Assembly: GCA_016630905.1 (NCBI GenBank)
Contig: WBMQ01000009.1
Location: 1,488,001 to 1,552,000 of the forward strand
Direction of reading: 5' to 3'
Source of the DNA: Capillidium heterosporum
Taxonomy: Eukaryota; Entomophthoromycota; Entomophthoromycetes; Entomophthorales; Capillidiaceae
DNA: 64,000 nt
Shown: positions 22,817 through 34,942 of the stretch, piece by piece
Layout: each line of letters starts with the position of its first letter
How positions within the stretch are numbered: position 1 is the stretch's first letter
Notes under the pieces: model-generated
Told to the model about the DNA's origin: nothing
Databases searched by the model: none
Seen by the model: the letters and a program-made list of their open reading frames with translations, nothing else
Translations under genes and position numbers: made by a program

Positions 22817-23472
22817 TATTGGCCAATTGCCTTTGCTAAGTGTCTGACTATTAGCTAGGACTTTTAGTTAATTAGGTTTAGCCAAACTTAGTAAGTCTTT
22901 TAGTATAGGATGTAATATATATATTATATTATAAGCTAACTAATATAAATATAGTTGAATTTTTTACAACTAATAAAAGTACTAAAAATTTTCAATCTCT
23001 ACAAAACTACTAGCTAAGAATCTTTAAATATTTAATAAAATCAATTCCAACTTAATATACAATCTTAGAACTTTTGAAAACCTTCAAACTATAAAATACT
23101 AAAAACCTTTTGTATTTTTAAAATCCTTAATCCTAAGAAAAACCTATCTTTTCTTTCTATATAAAAGGTATAATATATATTGTAGCTTTAGGAATAGTTC
23201 ATAACTTAATATATAAGTAGATATTTTTTATAAAAGAGTAGATATATGTTTTAGTTATAGTAGTATATTTTTAAAGTTTAGATCCAATAATTTATATAGC
23301 TAATTAATATAGTAAAACTGGTCATCTAGTAATTTAAAGTAAATTTTTAGTAAGAAATAAAGTTTATAACCTAAAGTATATTATTAGGATATAGTATAAA
23401 TATAAGCTAACTATAAAAAATAATATAAATTAATAATTACTCTATAACTTAACTAAAAAGCTAAGTTGACTA
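22817..23472 (+). mobile_element. Solo LTR-like element, family C (656 bp)
   Basis: Starts TATTGGCCAATTGCC (an ancestral TGTTGGC start decayed) and ends ...AAGTTGACTA. It is flanked on both sides by the 5-bp duplication TTACT (22812-22816 and 23473-23477). The first ~120 bp match the reverse complement of the ends of copies at 48562-49185 and 49720-50584 with transition differences. No internal coding sequence, hence a solo LTR. Orientation is arbitrary. Confidence 0.7.
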
Positions 23473-24808
23473 TTACTTATCTTTTAATTCTAATTCTTAG
23501 CTATAGCTATTATAATAGCTTAATTATATTTTTAGTATATCCTTTAATTATTAAATAATTTAATTATATAGTTTTATTTTTTTAGCTTACTTTATTTAAA
23601 CTTTTTCTATTTTTTAAACTTATATTTTTTAGATAATTTATATTAATAATATAGTAGTTAGTATTAGTTTTGTTATTACAATTTATTTTATTATATAATT
23701 TTATTAGTAATTAGATCTAATAGTATTTTTTTAGATTTTATAATAACTATTTAAAATATCTTTTATAATAGCTACATTTCAAATATTTTATTAGTAAATT
23801 TTAGTATATTATAGTTTTTAAATCTAGAAATTTTAAAATAAGTATTAAAAATAGTAAAGTACATATTTACTTTTAATATACTAATCAAAAGTATATTAGT
23901 ATTAAAAGATTTTTAATAAAAAATTAATATAAAGTTTAATTTACTTTTAATTATTAATAAAATATTAAAAGGTTTGTCTTAATAATCATTAATATTTTTA
24001 TAGCTATTAAAAAGAATTATTTATTTAAAATATGACTATTACTTTATATATTAATAATAAAATTTTCTATTAGTAATTTTTTACTTTTTAAAATGATTTA
24101 TTTTATAAACATATAATAGTAAGTTTAATATTTTTTTAATTTTAAAGCTTTATTAGTAATAAAATAAAATTATTAAAAAATATCTACTAAGAATATTTAT
24201 TAATAAAAGTTAGCTAAGTAGCAATAGTAGCTAATACTTTATAAAGGTTAAAGAAGTTAGTATAAAAGTTATATAAAGAGGAAACTTATACTTAAAGTAT
24301 AATTTAAAGGTAGTAAAAAGATAAAAATACTTTAATTATAACTATAAAGCTAAAGAATATAGTTAAGTTTATTATTTAATTTAAGTTTTTAGATTTAGTT
24401 TAATTTAGTTAGTTAATCTAGTTTAGATTAATATAACTTTTAGTCTTAAAAAAATATAAATTATTAGTTTTTAATTATATTATGCAGAAAATTTATACTA
24501 TACTAATAATAATAATAAATATTTAATATATTTATTTAATATTACTTACTTACTACTAAGTTTACTATATGCTTTATATAAATGATTTGTATTTAATAGT
24601 AAGTATTTTATATATTATTAATTATTTTTTTTAATTTATTAATACTACCATTTTTATTTTTTTAAATAACTATAACTAATTTAAAAAGATTTTTATATAA
24701 ATATAAATAAATTATAAAATTTAAAAAGATGCTATTAAATCTAGCTTATAATAGTATTATAATAAAAATTTATAAAAAATAGATTATAATAGTAAAAGTA
24801 ATACTAAC

Positions 24809-25737
24809 TGTAAGGTCCAGGGAAATACCACTGGATCCAACTAATGATGGCATCATATTGCAAACTAATGATGTGGTGGGTGAGGAAAGCAAAGCTAACG
24901 CCTACTACTGCATTAGTAACAAAGGACTGGATTCTCTGGAGGGCAGGTCGGATTGTCAAGTAGAGGAGGTACACCATAAGGAGTGCCTATATGACCGTAG
25001 TCACATCCCAGTTCCAAGAGGGGATAGAGGGGATATATGAAGGCTTGGATGTAGACTGGGGCTGGACCAGAAGGGCCCCATCAGGTGAAGGTTGGGAAGC
25101 AGCCAATGCTACCATATTGGGATCAAAGGTAGGGGTAGGCTGATAGGTTAACGTAGGCTTGAAAGGGTTGATTATATTAGTAATATTAATTGCCCAGAGG
25201 AGGTGAGATCCAAGGGTGGCAAGGATTGTTAACAGGTAATAAGAGGTAGGGAGGACAGGGGGATTAGACCACATAGAAACACTATACTGAAACAGGGAGA
25301 TGAGTAAAGAGACAAGACTTTATTCAAAACTAAGAAGCAAAAGCAGGCTGTCATAACAGCTATGGCTAAGAAGTGGGGTAAGTAACAGCTATTAGAAAAT
25401 AGCAAGGTGGAATGTTGTCAAAATACAGGCTTTTAGTAGCACCTTAGGAGTTTAAATACCCTTTCAGTATCTTGGCAATACTTGCTGAATATCCAAATCC
25501 CAATATCAGAATGCTATGCTGGTAATAACTAGGGTTCCTAACTTATAGCCAAAGCTAAGAATATAGAAAAATAGTCAAGAATATCTAATAAGTAGAACAG
25601 ATTTCTGTTCAAAACTAGATATAAATGGAAAGTAGAAAATTGAAGATTAGTAAGAGAAATAAAAAAAATGGTGTGGTATACCAAGAAAGTTGGTTGATGA
25701 CCTCATACTAGGAATTGTAACAATCAAGGTTGTTACA
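24809..25737 (-). mobile_element. Solo LTR-like element, family B (929 bp), least decayed copy
   Basis: Begins TGTAAGGTCCAGGGAAATAC and ends GGTTGTTACA, with a perfect 5-bp duplication CTAAC at 24804-24808 and 25738-25742. It is much less AT-rich than its surroundings, so it is a comparatively young insertion. A 95-codon open frame inside (24987-25274, minus) is not recognisable as a retroelement protein. The strand is given relative to the copy at 28312-29230 taken as plus; true transcription direction is unknown. Confidence 0.85.
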
Positions 25738-25929
25738 CTAACTATAATATTAATAATATAAATTAACTAAAAAAGATATATTTTAAAAAAATAAAGTAAG
25801 CTAAAAAGATATAAATTAAACTATATCTATATTATTTAATAGCTAAAAGATTAATTAAAAATAAAAAATAAAATTAAGCTATTATAATAGCTATAATACT
25901 AAAATTAAACTATTAAAAATAATTATAGC

Positions 25930-27560
25930 TATAATAACCCTAATTATTATAATTTTAATTATTAAATTATAAACCTATTTTTTTTAGTTTTCTTTTTTTT
26001 ACTATATTTTATTAATTTTCAAAACTTTTTGTTTTTCAATTTATAATTATTTTAGTTATAAATCTACCTTATATGTTAAATATTTTGATTATCTTTATTA
26101 TTTTTTTAGATTTAACTATAACTTAAAAATTTAAATAATTAGTAGTATATTAGCTAGTTTATATCTTTCAATAATAGTAAATATATTATTAATAATTAAT
26201 AAAATTACTAGCTTTTTTAAATAAATTTGATAAATATTTAATTAATTTATAAAATAGTAAATTGCTAAAAAACCTAATCCTTTTAATATTACTATAATTA
26301 AAGTACTAAAAATATATTTAAACCTTTTGGTAACTATTAAAAGCTAACATTTTAATAATATTTTACTTTATTATTTTTAATAGCTATTATTTACTTTTTA
26401 TTTTTAGCTATAACTATTCCTAATAGCTTAGTCTTATTCATACCTTTAAATAAATTTATCCTTTATATAACAACCCTAATTGTTACAATTTCTAACCTAA
26501 GGTTATCAACTAATTTTCTTTGCACATTACACTATTTTCTTTTCCTTACTAACTTTTAATGTCCACTTTCTAATTATATCTAGTTTTGAACAGAAATCTG
26601 TTTTATTTATTAGATCTTCTTGATGATTTTCTATATTTGTAGTTTTAGCTATAAGTTAAAAACCCTAGCTATTACTAACATAGCATTTTGATATCAGGAT
26701 TTGGATATTCAGCAAGTATTGTTAAGATACCAAAAGGGTATTTAAATTCTTAAAATGCTATTAAAGGCTAGTATCTTGATAACATTCCACCTTGCTATTT
26801 TTTAAATAGCTGTTACTCATTTCTTAATCTTAATTATTAACTATAGCTGTTGTAACAGTCCTGATCTGTTTTCCTTACCATAACTGTTTCTAATAGCCTG
26901 ATTCTGTTTTGTTTACAAATAAAGTATTATTTTTAGTTAGCCTTTTAATTATTAGATTGTGTAAATATGTAGTTCAACTTTTATACCCTCTTAGCTCACT
27001 TTGTTTAAACTTTCTTCACTTTTCTTTAGACTTACCTCCTTTGAGTAATTCATATTACCAATACTATAGTTGGCATTGGTTCTACTATTTTAACCTTTCA
27101 TGTTATATGCTCTTATTATAACACTATTATTAGTTAGATCCAACAGCATCCCCTTAAACCTTACACTTTATCTATACTTTTATTTTTAATATAGTAATAC
27201 TATATAGTTTAGTTTCTTTATTCTTTTAGCCTTTTATTACCTTTTAATAAACTTTACTACATTTAAATCTTATTTTCTTTAAATAATTAATATTATTAAT
27301 ACTATATATTTTTTAAAATCAATATTAACCTATTAATTAACTTTTACCTTTAACTCCTATATTATAATACTAGTAGCTATATAATCATTACCTAACTAGC
27401 CCTTTTAGTTTAGTAATCTAGCCTACTATTTAGAAAATTCAAACCTTTATTATTAATGTAGTAGTAAGTCTTAGTTATATTTTTCTAATCTATTATATTA
27501 TATATTTACAATATAATACTATTATTAATCAAATTTAGCAATACTTTTCTAAATTTTATA
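25930..27560 (+). mobile_element. Decayed family B element split by a later B' insertion
   Basis: Starts TATAATAACC (for TGTAACAACC) and ends AAATTTTATA (for GGACCTTACA), flanked by the 5-bp duplication ATAGC at 25925-25929 and 27561-27565. Removing the nested copy at 26466-27165 and its duplicated CTTTA leaves 926 bp, the size of the other B copies. Heavily mutated to A/T. Confidence 0.75.
26466..27165 (+). mobile_element. Solo LTR-like element, variant B' (700 bp), nested
   Basis: Starts TATAACAACCCTAATTGTTA and ends CCTTAAACCTTACA, with a perfect CTTTA duplication at 26461-26465 and 27166-27170. It shares both ends and scattered internal blocks with the 0.92-kb B copies but lacks about 220 bp, so it is a separate subfamily. 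It matches the copy at 52109-52809 in inverse orientation. Confidence 0.8.
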
Positions 27561-28311
27561 ATAGCTAAAAATTAGAATTTAAAAGTAATAGCTATAAATA
27601 ATAAATTAGAATGTTATTAAAATACCTTTTTTAAATAGTAATATAAAAGTTTAAATATCCTTTTAGTATTTAGTAATAGTATTAGTATTAAAAAATTAAA
27701 TTTTTATTTATAATTAACTATTTTATAAATTATTTAAAGCTAAGTTTAGCTAAAAAGATATATACTTATATTAAGTACTACTAATAAATTTACTATTACT
27801 AAAGCTATAGTATTTAGCATTATATAGCTAATTATTAATAAAAAAACTTGAGTATTTAAGATATAAAATAAATTAATAATAGCTAACTATAAGCTATATT
27901 TAAAAAACAAATATAGTATTCTATTATAGTAAGTATCTATAAGAAAATACTTTTAATTAGCTATAGCTTTACTTAATAACTAGAATTTAATTCTATATTT
28001 TAGATATATAGATTACCAGTTTAGTATTAATTCTAGCAATACTAAAAGTTTTTTTTTAGTATAAATTAAGCATTTTATTTAGTATTGACTGTTTCTAAAT
28101 TAGCTTTAGTATTTTTTAAATTAATAATAAATGCCTAAAAAATAAAAAGAGTAGTATTACTAATAGATTAGGAAAAATACTAATTATTAGTATTTTAAAT
28201 ACTAACTACTAAAGATAAGTTACTTATATAAAGGCCTATAGTAAACTTAGTAGTAAGTTAAGTAATTATTAAATAACTATATTAAATTATTTGATATTTC
28301 TTATAACAACC

Positions 28312-29230
28312 TTGATTGTTACAATTCCTAGTATGAGGTTATTAACCAACTTTCTTTGTATACTACACCATTTTTTTCTTTCTCTTACCAATCTTCAATT
28401 TTCTACTTTCCATTTATATCTAGTTTTGAACAGAAATCTGTTCTACTTATTAGATATTCTTGACTATTTTTCCATATTCTTAGCTTTGGCTATAAGTTAG
28501 AAACCTTAGCTATTACCAGCATAGCATTCTGATATCAGGATTCAGATATTCAGCAAGTATTGCTAAAATACTAAAAGGGTATTTAAACCCTTAAGGTGCT
28601 ACTAAAAGCCTATATCTTGACAATGCTCCACCTTGCTATTTTCTAATAGCTGCTACTCACCCCACTTCCTAGCTATAGTTGTTGCAACACCTTGATTTTG
28701 CTTTTTAGTTTTGAATAAAGTCTTGTTTCTTTATTCATTTCCCTATTTCAGCATAGTATTTCTATATAGTTTAATCCTCCTATCCTTCCTACCTTTTATT
28801 ACCTATTAACAATCCTTGCTACCCTTGGATCTTATCTCCTTTAGGCAATTAATATTACTAATACAATCAACCCTTTCAAGCCCACATTAACCTATTAGCC
28901 TACCCCTACCTTTGATCCTAATATGGTAGCATTGGCTGCTTTCTAACCTTCACCTTAAAGGGGCCCCTCCAGTCCAGCTCCAGTCTACATCTAAGCCTTC
29001 ATATGTTTTCTCTTTCCCTTCTTGAAACTGAAATGTGACTATAATTGTGTAGGCACTCCTTATAGTATACCTCCTCTACTTAGCAATCCAACCTGCTTTC
29101 TGGAAAATCCAGTCCTTTATTACCAATACAGTAGTAAGCATTAGTTTTGCTTTTCTCACTTACTACATCATTAGTTTACAATATGATGCCATCATTAGTT
29201 AGATCCAGTGGTATTTCCCTGGACCTTACA
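28312..29230 (+). mobile_element. Solo LTR-like element, family B (919 bp), nested in an A element
   Basis: Starts TATAACAACCTTGATTGTTA and ends CCCTGGACCTTACA, with a perfect 5-bp duplication TTTCT at 28307-28311 and 29231-29235. It is an inverted homologue of 24809-25737, with transition differences and moderate decay. Confidence 0.83.
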
Positions 29231-29351
29231 TTTCTTTTACTATTAGTATAGTATAAACTTTCTATATAGTATAATATAAATTTGATAATTAATATCCTTT
29301 TATAATAAAAAGTTGCACTAATCTAAACTAAACTTTAAAACCTTTCTAAAC

Positions 29352-30068
29352 TGTTAGGAAATGTCTACAAGGAACATTTACCAGCTAGGGTTAGCTAGGA
29401 AGCAACAGTAGCCAGAACTCTATAAAGGCTAAGAATATTGACTATAAGGTTATATAAGAAGGAGGCTTGTGCTTAGAGCCTAATCCAGAGACAGTAGGCA
29501 GATAGAAATACTTCAAGAGTAGCTATTAGGCTAAGAAGTACAGTTAGGTTTATTGGTTTAGGAGAGTTCTAGGGTTTAGTTCAGATCAAATTGGTTTAGT
29601 TCTATTGTTTGGTTCAAATCAGCACAACTCTCTACTGTTGAAGGATGCTGATTATCAGTTCTATGTTATACTATGCAGGGAGTCTATACTATGCCAATAG
29701 CAAAAGAAATATCAAATAATTCAATATGTTTATTTAATAATAACTTAATCTACTACTAAGTTCACTATAGGCTTTATATAGATGATTTGTCTTTAGTAGT
29801 TGGTACTTAGAATACTAGTAATTGATGTTTTCCCTAATTCATCAGTAACACTATTTCTCTTGTTTTCTAGGCATTTGTCATTAACCCCAAAAATAATAAG
29901 ATTGATTTAAAGACAGTCAATGCTAAATAAAATACTTAATTCATGCTAAAGAGAACAGAACTTCTAGCATTGCTAAAATCGATGCCAAACTAGTAATCTA
30001 TGCATCTAGAATATAAAACTGAATTTTAGTTAAGTGAAACTACAGCTGATTAGAAGGATTTCCTTACA
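29352..30068 (+). mobile_element. Solo LTR, family A (717 bp)
   Basis: Starts TGTTAGGAAATGTCTACAAG and ends GAAGGATTTCCTTACA, with a perfect 5-bp duplication TAAAC at 29347-29351 and 30069-30073. TG...CA termini and 5-bp duplications are as in Ty3-type LTR retroelements. It contains no protein-coding internal region. It is nearly the same length as the copy at 52927-53643 and differs from it by transitions. Confidence 0.87.
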
Positions 30069-31662
30069 TAAACTAATGAATTTAACTATACTTTTTAGCC
30101 TAATAGCTACCCTTAAAGTATTTCTATCTACCTACTATCTTTAGATTAAACTATAAGTATGAGCTTTTTTTTATATAGCTTTTATAAAGTTTTAGCTATT
30201 ACTGCCTTTTAGCTAACCTTAGCTAGTAAATATTTTTTTAAAATATTTTCTAATATATTAAAGCTTTAAAATAAAAAAAAGGTTAGGGTTTTATTAAATT
30301 AGTTTAATTTAATATTTAATATTTAATATTTTTATAAAACTACTAGCTAAAAATCTTTAAGTATTTTTATTAATTATAGAAAATTTAACTATATTTATAT
30401 TAGCTAGCCTATAATATAATAGATATATTATATCTTATACTAAAAGACTTACTAAATTTAGCTAAACCCTATAAACTAAAAGTTTTATTTAGTAGCTAAA
30501 TACTTAATAAGAATAACTAACCAATATATATTTATAAAATACTATAACTAATTTTAATATTAAAAAATAAAATATTATATCTTAAAGTTATATAAAAATA
30601 ATAATAATTAAATAAAAAGCATTATTTTAAGTTATTTTAAATCTAAATTAATCTTTGTTTTAAAAAGTTAAAATAAAGTTAGTAAAAAATAACTACTATT
30701 AAATAGTATAAAAAAGTTTACTAAAAATTATTAGACTAAACTTAATATAAGAAAATATTTCTAAATCAGCTATAGCTTTACTTTATAATCTAAATTAAAT
30801 TATATTTCAGACTTAGATAACTAGTTAATACTCTTTTATTTAGTTTAAAAAGTATTCTTTTTAGTAGAAATTTAATAATTAACTTTATACTAATTGCTTT
30901 TTAACCTTTATATTTCTTAAAGTTAATAACTATCCTATAGAAAAACTAATAAATTTTAATACTAAAGCTTAGATAAATACTAATTACTAATATTTAAAAT
31001 ACCTACTATTAAAAATAAGTCATTTATATAAGGCTTATAGTAAGCTTAGTAATAAGATAAGCAATTATTAAATAAATATACTAAATATTAAATATTTCCT
31101 TTTGCTATTAGTATAGTATAGATTTCCTATATAATTTAACTTAAAATTAAGAATTTATACTTTTTTAAAGCTAAAAGTTACTGATCTAAAATAAATCTTA
31201 AAACTTAAATAATAATTTTTATTTTTATTTTTAGCTTTATAGCTATAATTAAAATATTTCTATTTGCTTACTACTTTTAAATCAGACTTTAAGCATAAGT
31301 TTTCTTTTTATATTAACTTATTTAGCTTTTATAAAGTATTAGCTATTGTTATTACTTAGCTAACTTTTACTAATAAATATTTTTAATGCTAAGTATAAGT
31401 TTTATTTTTATATAGCCTTTTTATTGAATATTTAATCTTTATAATATACTAGCTATTATTGCTATTTAGCTAATTCTTACTAATAAGTACTGTTAGGAAA
31501 TCTAATATTAAGTTTAAAACTAAGTTTGCATCTTTAATAAAAAATTAGTTTTAGATAAGTTAAGTAATTTTAGTATTAATTAAAATAATAAATAATAAGT
31601 ATTTTAAAGTATAAATAACTATATAATTTTAAAATATATTATTAAGTAGTAGCTAAACTATA

Positions 31663-32377
31663 TGCTAGGAAATATCTATAAGAAATGTTTATCAGCTAGG
31701 GTTAGCTAAAAAGCAATAGTAGCTAAGATTTTATAAAAGCTAAGAATATTGACTATAAAGCTATATAAGAAGAAGGCTTATACTTATAGCCTAATCCAAA
31801 GACAGTGGGCAGACAAGAATACTCCAAGGGTAACTATCAGGCTAAAAAGTACAGTCAGGTTCATTGGTTCAGGAGGGTTCTAGAGTGTAGTTCAGATTAA
31901 TTCAGTTTAGTTTTATTGTTTGGTTCAGATCAGTGCAACTCTTTACTGTAGAGGGATGCCGATTATCAGTTCTACGTTATACTATGCAGAGAGTCTATAC
32001 TATGCCAATAGCAAAAGAAATATCAAATAATTCAATATGTTTATTTAATAATAACTTAACCTACTACTAAGTTCACTATAGGCTTTATATAGATGATTTG
32101 TCTTTAGTAGTTGGTACTTAGAATACTAGTAATTGATGTTTTCCTAATCTATCAGTAATACTATTCTTCTTGTTTTCTAGGCATTTATTATTAATCTAAA
32201 AAATACTAAAACTAATTTAGAAATAGTCAATACTAAATAAAATGCTTAATTCATACTAAAAAAAAACTTCTAGCATTGCTAAAATTGATGCCAAACTGAT
32301 AATCTATATGTCTAAAATGTAAAACTGAATATTAGTTATTAAGTAAAGCTACAGCTAATTAGAAGTATTTTCTTACA
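31663..32377 (+). mobile_element. Solo LTR, family A (715 bp)
   Basis: Starts TGCTAGGAAATATCTATAAG and ends AGAAGTATTTTCTTACA, with a perfect 5-bp duplication CTATA at 31658-31662 and 32378-32382. More decayed than 29352-30068 and colinear with it over its whole length. Confidence 0.85.
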
Positions 32378-34756
32378 CTATAGACTATCTAAAAAAGTAA
32401 AAATATTTTAATATTTAATAACTAACTTAGCTAAAAAGCTAAGTTAACAATATATACTATATTTTATACTAAAGTACTTACTAAATTTAACTAAATTTAC
32501 TTAACTAAAAGCCTAAGTTAATAGCTAAATACTTGGCAAAAATAATTAGCTAATACTTAACAATTTTAATTATAATAAAGCTTTAAAAACTTTTCTTATT
32601 AACTAAACTTTATTTTAAAACTAATTTAATCTAATAATTAGTATTAGCTAATTGCTCTTACTAAGTATTTAGCTACTAGCTTAGACTTTTAGTTAAGTTT
32701 AGCTAAACTTAATAAGTTTTTTAGTATAAAATAAAATATATATATTATATTATAGGTTAGCTAATTTAGATATAATTGAATTTTTTACAACTAATAAAAA
32801 TATTTAAAACTTTTAATTTTTATAAAACTACTAACTAAGAATATATAAATGTTTATTTAAACTAATCTTATAAAAATTCTTTTATTTATTTTAAAGCTTT
32901 GATATTTATAAAATTTAGAAAATAATTTAATTTGGTATTTTATAAGTATATTCTTTTTTAATAAAAGATAGAAGTATGTTTTAGTTATAGTAATCTACTA
33001 TTAGAGTTAAAATCCAATAATTTATACTTAAAAAGAAAAGTTAGTCCTAAATAAAATTAGGTAAGCTAAAGTTTAACTAATATACTATAAATAAGATATA
33101 TAGTAGTTTAAGATAAATTATTAGTAAAAGATAAAATACTTACCTAAAGTATAGTATAATTATAAGTTACTTTAATTAATTTTTAAAAATAAATAAAAGT
33201 TATTTTTATTTGTTATTATAACCTTATTATATACTTTTTAGTACTAGCTTTTTATAACTATTAAATTAATATTAAAATATTATTAGCTTAAAATTAAAAT
33301 TAATTTAAAATTTAAAAAATTATATTATATTAGGGTTATTTATAGTTAAAACTAATTTAATTAACTTAACTTAAAAATTAATAGAACTTTAATAAATATT
33401 ACTATAATTTTTAGTTTTATTATATTTATAATTTTTTTAATTTTATAAATTAATTTTAAAACTATATTATAATTAAAGTATTAGCTATTAAAGCTACAGC
33501 TTTAAGTTTATTTAGTTTTAATAGTATAATTATTACTATAGTAATTTAATTTAAATATTAGAAAATATTTGCTAAAAATACTTATTAGTAAAGGTTAGCT
33601 AAGTAATAATAATAGCTAATACTTTATAAAGGCTATATATAAAAAGAAAACTTAAACTTAAAATCTAATTTAAAAATAATAAGCAGATAAAAATATTTTA
33701 ATAATAGCTATAAATATATTAGAAAACATCTATAAGAAATGTTTATTAGCTAGGTTAGCTAAAAAGTAATAGTAGTTAAGATTTTATAAAGGTTAAAAAT
33801 ATTAACTATAAGGCTATATAAGGAGGAGGTTTATACTTGTAGCCTAATTCAGAAAAAGTAAGCAAATAGAAATACTTCAAAGGTAACCTATTAGTAATTA
33901 TTAAAGCTTTTAGGTTTTAATCAAAGCTAAAAAAATAATCAAGAATATCTAATAAGTAGAATAGATTTCTAATTAAAATTAGTTATAAATGGAAAATAAA
34001 AAGATTAAAAGTTAGAATAAAAAATAGTATAATAATAATACAAAGAAATAGGTCAATAGCTTTATAATAGAAATTATAATAATTAGGGCTATTACAATAT
34101 AAAGATTAATTTAGAATAGTCATTATAAAATAAGTACTTATTTTTACTAATAGAAAAGAGAATTTTTAGTATTAATAGATTAGATATTGAAATAATAGTC
34201 TGAGTCTGAAATATAATTTTAATTCTAGTTATTAAATAAAACAATAGCTAATTTAAAAAGATTTTTTAAATATTAGATATAAATGATTTTTTTTAGTTTA
34301 AACTATATATTTAATATAAATATATATATATTAAAGGAAAATATATTATACTATAGTAAAATTAGCTAAGTTATAAATTCAAAATATAATTTTGTTTAAG
34401 TAAATAAACTATATAAATAAATAAATATATAAGTGTATTTAAAATAGCAAAGTATATTAAAATTATAGTATATTACAAATAGTATTGCTTTTTTAGCTAT
34501 CAAAATAATATAGTCTTTTTTAAAAATAACTAAAAATACTTTTAGTATAATATTTTATCTAGCCTTTATAAGATTCTTTACTTTTTTATAGACTTCTAAT
34601 AAAGTTTTAAACTAACTAAACATTGTATCAATTAAGTTTAACATTGAATAGTATACTAGTAAAAATAATAAGTATGGATTAAGTTGTTAAAAAGCTTTTA
34701 GACACTTTTACTATAATAAAATTTACTATTATACTTAGTTTAACTGTTTAATAAAC

Positions 34757-34942
34757 TTAGCAAACAAATATATATATATATATTTTCAGTATTTCAATAA
34801 CTTTTGAGCTAATAGCAGCAATAATAAAGGTATGTTTAGTATGTTTAATTTTAGTTAAAATTTGTGCCCTTTTCTCTTTTTTGGACCTTGCTCTATCTAG
34901 GACTATATAGGTATAAAAACCAGATTCATCTACAAAATACAA
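34757..34942 (-). pseudogene. Remnant of a Tc1/mariner-type DDE transposase
   Basis: A 61-residue frame contains FVDESGF followed by RARSKK, the pattern around the second catalytic Asp in DDE_3 (Tc1/IS630-like) transposases, where FxDESgF and an R-x-R-S-KKG block occur in this order. The frame is closed by TAA immediately upstream (it opens at a TTG, not an ATG) and soon after by stops. The minus-strand sequence up to about 35300 shows further broken pieces, so the gene is dead. It lies at the left edge of the less LTR-like central segment. Confidence 0.6.

Larger units (their letters stand above)
24713..27700 (-). mobile_element. Outer B'-type element carrying nested insertions
   Basis: A strongly decayed B' element begins near 24713 (TATAAAATTT for an ancestral TGTAAGGTCC-type end). 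It is interrupted by the B copy 24809-25737 and then by the B copy 25930-27560, which itself contains the B' copy 26466-27165. Sequence after 27560 (the AATAGCTATAAATAATA... stretch) continues the outer element and can be aligned with the middle of the B' copy at 52109-52809. The distal end is not clear, so the right limit is approximate. Confidence 0.55.
27938..30255 (-). mobile_element. Decayed family A element containing two later insertions
   Basis: Starts TATAAGAAAATAC (for TGTAAGGAAAT...) and ends near TTTTCTAATA. It is interrupted by the B copy 28312-29230 and the A copy 29352-30068; removing both with one duplication each leaves about 672 bp, close to a full A element. I could not match a target-site duplication at its own ends. 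Confidence 0.65.

Noticed and set aside
24987-25274. 95-codon minus-strand frame inside a B element
   Set aside because: No retroelement domain is visible and the homologous stretch in other B copies is not open; chance frame in a less decayed copy.
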